Assembly: GCF_024713945.1 (NCBI RefSeq)
Contig: NC_134679.1
Span: 4,407,001 to 4,471,000 of the forward strand
DNA from: Dermatophagoides farinae
Taxonomy: Eukaryota > Arthropoda > Arachnida > Sarcoptiformes > Pyroglyphidae
DNA: 64,000 nucleotides
Direction: 5' to 3'
A program made the translations under genes and the position numbers. This document shows, piece by piece, positions 63,323 through 64,000 of the stretch (positions are counted from its first letter, which is position 1; every line of letters begins with the position of its first letter). The notes below the pieces were generated by a model that did no database searches, was not told the origin of the DNA, and was given only the letters and a program-made list of their open reading frames with translations.

Positions 63323-64000
63323 TTAACGTCTTTTCGATCCTGATCCATTAGCCAATATTGTTGCTATTCGAACGAAAATGTTGATGACATCCATGTAGAT
63401 TGAAATCGAGCTGGATAGAAAGTAATTGTCATATTTTTTAGTTTGTTTATTTCAATTGAATTTTTGTAAACTTACGCATTGACTGGATCATATGGTACCA
63501 TTGCATATGGTGGATGGGTTTCAGCACGACGAACAATTCGTTGTGTATCATAGAGTAAGAATGCAGAGAATAATAAAAGACCACCATATAAACTGATCGA
63601 ATATAGGGATGCACCCAATGCTGTCGTTGGTGGTAGAAACATTGAGCCCATTGATGCAGCAAATACGAGACCTAAGCCAAGGGCTAATGGGCCGCCCATC
63701 ATTAGGAATTTATCATTGGGAGCACAATAAGCAATGGCCGATAATGCACCGGAAATTCCAGCAGTATAGAGAGCAGCACGTAACATGAGCGGTCCACCCA
63801 ATATGCAAAGTGGAGCAATTACAGCACCAACTACTCCACAATGTAATGCCCATGCTAATTGTTTGCTGCCGAATCCTTCACGATATGGTATTGATTGTGC
63901 CACCATTGATGTACCTATCATAGCTCCGATAGTCAATAAGATGCCCATCATTGAATTTTTCGTCACCAAATTCATCACCAAAGGACTACGAAAAGCAGCA
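63323..64000 (-). CDS. GHITM: growth hormone-inducible transmembrane protein, TMBIM5 (partial)
   Basis: Bax-inhibitor-1 family protein of the mitochondrial inner membrane (cristae organisation, cation exchange in studied animals). The gene runs off the right edge, so the N terminus with its mitochondrial presequence is missing. Visible exons are complement(63323..63410, 63476..>64000); the 65-nt intron has a GTAAGT donor and a TCTATCCAG acceptor. The visible part has about six hydrophobic helices, with QSIPYREGFGSKQLAWALHC, VGAVIAPLCILGGPLMLRAA, YTAGISGALSAIAYCAPNDK, LMMGGPLALGLGLVFAAS and LLYDTQRIVRRAETHPPYAM. The last exon gives SISIYMDVINIFVRIATILA and ends NGSGSKRR. The C terminus matches the family closely. 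It converges on CENP-C with 168 bp between stop codons. Confidence 0.95.

Noticed and set aside
1-64000. Transposons, CRISPR arrays, rRNA or tRNA genes, bacterial-type operons or transferred genes
   Set aside because: No terminal repeats with transposase, reverse transcriptase, regularly spaced repeats or clear cloverleaf sequence were noticed by eye. A tRNA or miRNA missed by eye cannot be excluded without a covariance-model scan.

Overview
This is nuclear DNA from an animal, most likely an arthropod and probably an acariform (astigmatid-type) mite. The reasons are a high A+T content, many ATC/ATG, CA, CT and poly-A/T microsatellites, very short introns (53-97 nt almost everywhere), long Gln/Ser/Asn runs inside otherwise conserved proteins, and a fully metazoan gene set. 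The species assignment is inference. I see no bacterial, plasmid, phage, CRISPR or transposon content.

Layout: 1-3637 is non-coding. 3638-6142 (minus) is a secreted Ala/Gln/Ser-rich protein that I do not recognise. 6143-10113 is non-coding and holds one notable inverted repeat. 10114-20673 (minus) is an eight-exon UBR5/hyd HECT E3 ligase of 3352 aa. Compact housekeeping genes follow: phosphatidylinositol synthase (21430-22243, minus), FRA10AC1 (22520-23536, minus) and, divergently, syntaxin-5 (23847-24938, plus). 25798-28988 holds two tandem plus-strand paralogues of an unrecognised multi-pass membrane family. 29094-29923 (minus) is a DRAM-family membrane protein with a GC-AG intron. 29924-39566 is a gene-free stretch of about 9.6 kb.

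39567-51060 is a run of five minus-strand genes: ETF beta, mRNA capping enzyme, a stand-alone RNA-triphosphatase-like phosphatase with the same intron phases as the capping enzyme, a gamma-tubulin complex component, and proteasome subunit Rpn2. 52349-59772 (plus) is the MAGUK Stardust/PALS1 with a possible extra N-terminal PDZ-like cassette. 60467-63154 (plus) is CENP-C, converging on the 3' end of a GHITM/TMBIM5 gene (minus) that runs off the right edge.

Most genes are independent housekeeping genes, and no operon-like system is evident. All exon structures were built by hand from splice motifs, reading phase and family similarity. Each multi-exon model gives an uninterrupted frame, and the total lengths divide by three. 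The observations I rate highest are the tandem membrane-protein pair, the capping-phosphatase paralogue next to the capping enzyme, the PDZ-like exons ahead of Stardust, and an intact CENP-C in a probable mite. I found no convincing undescribed multi-gene system.
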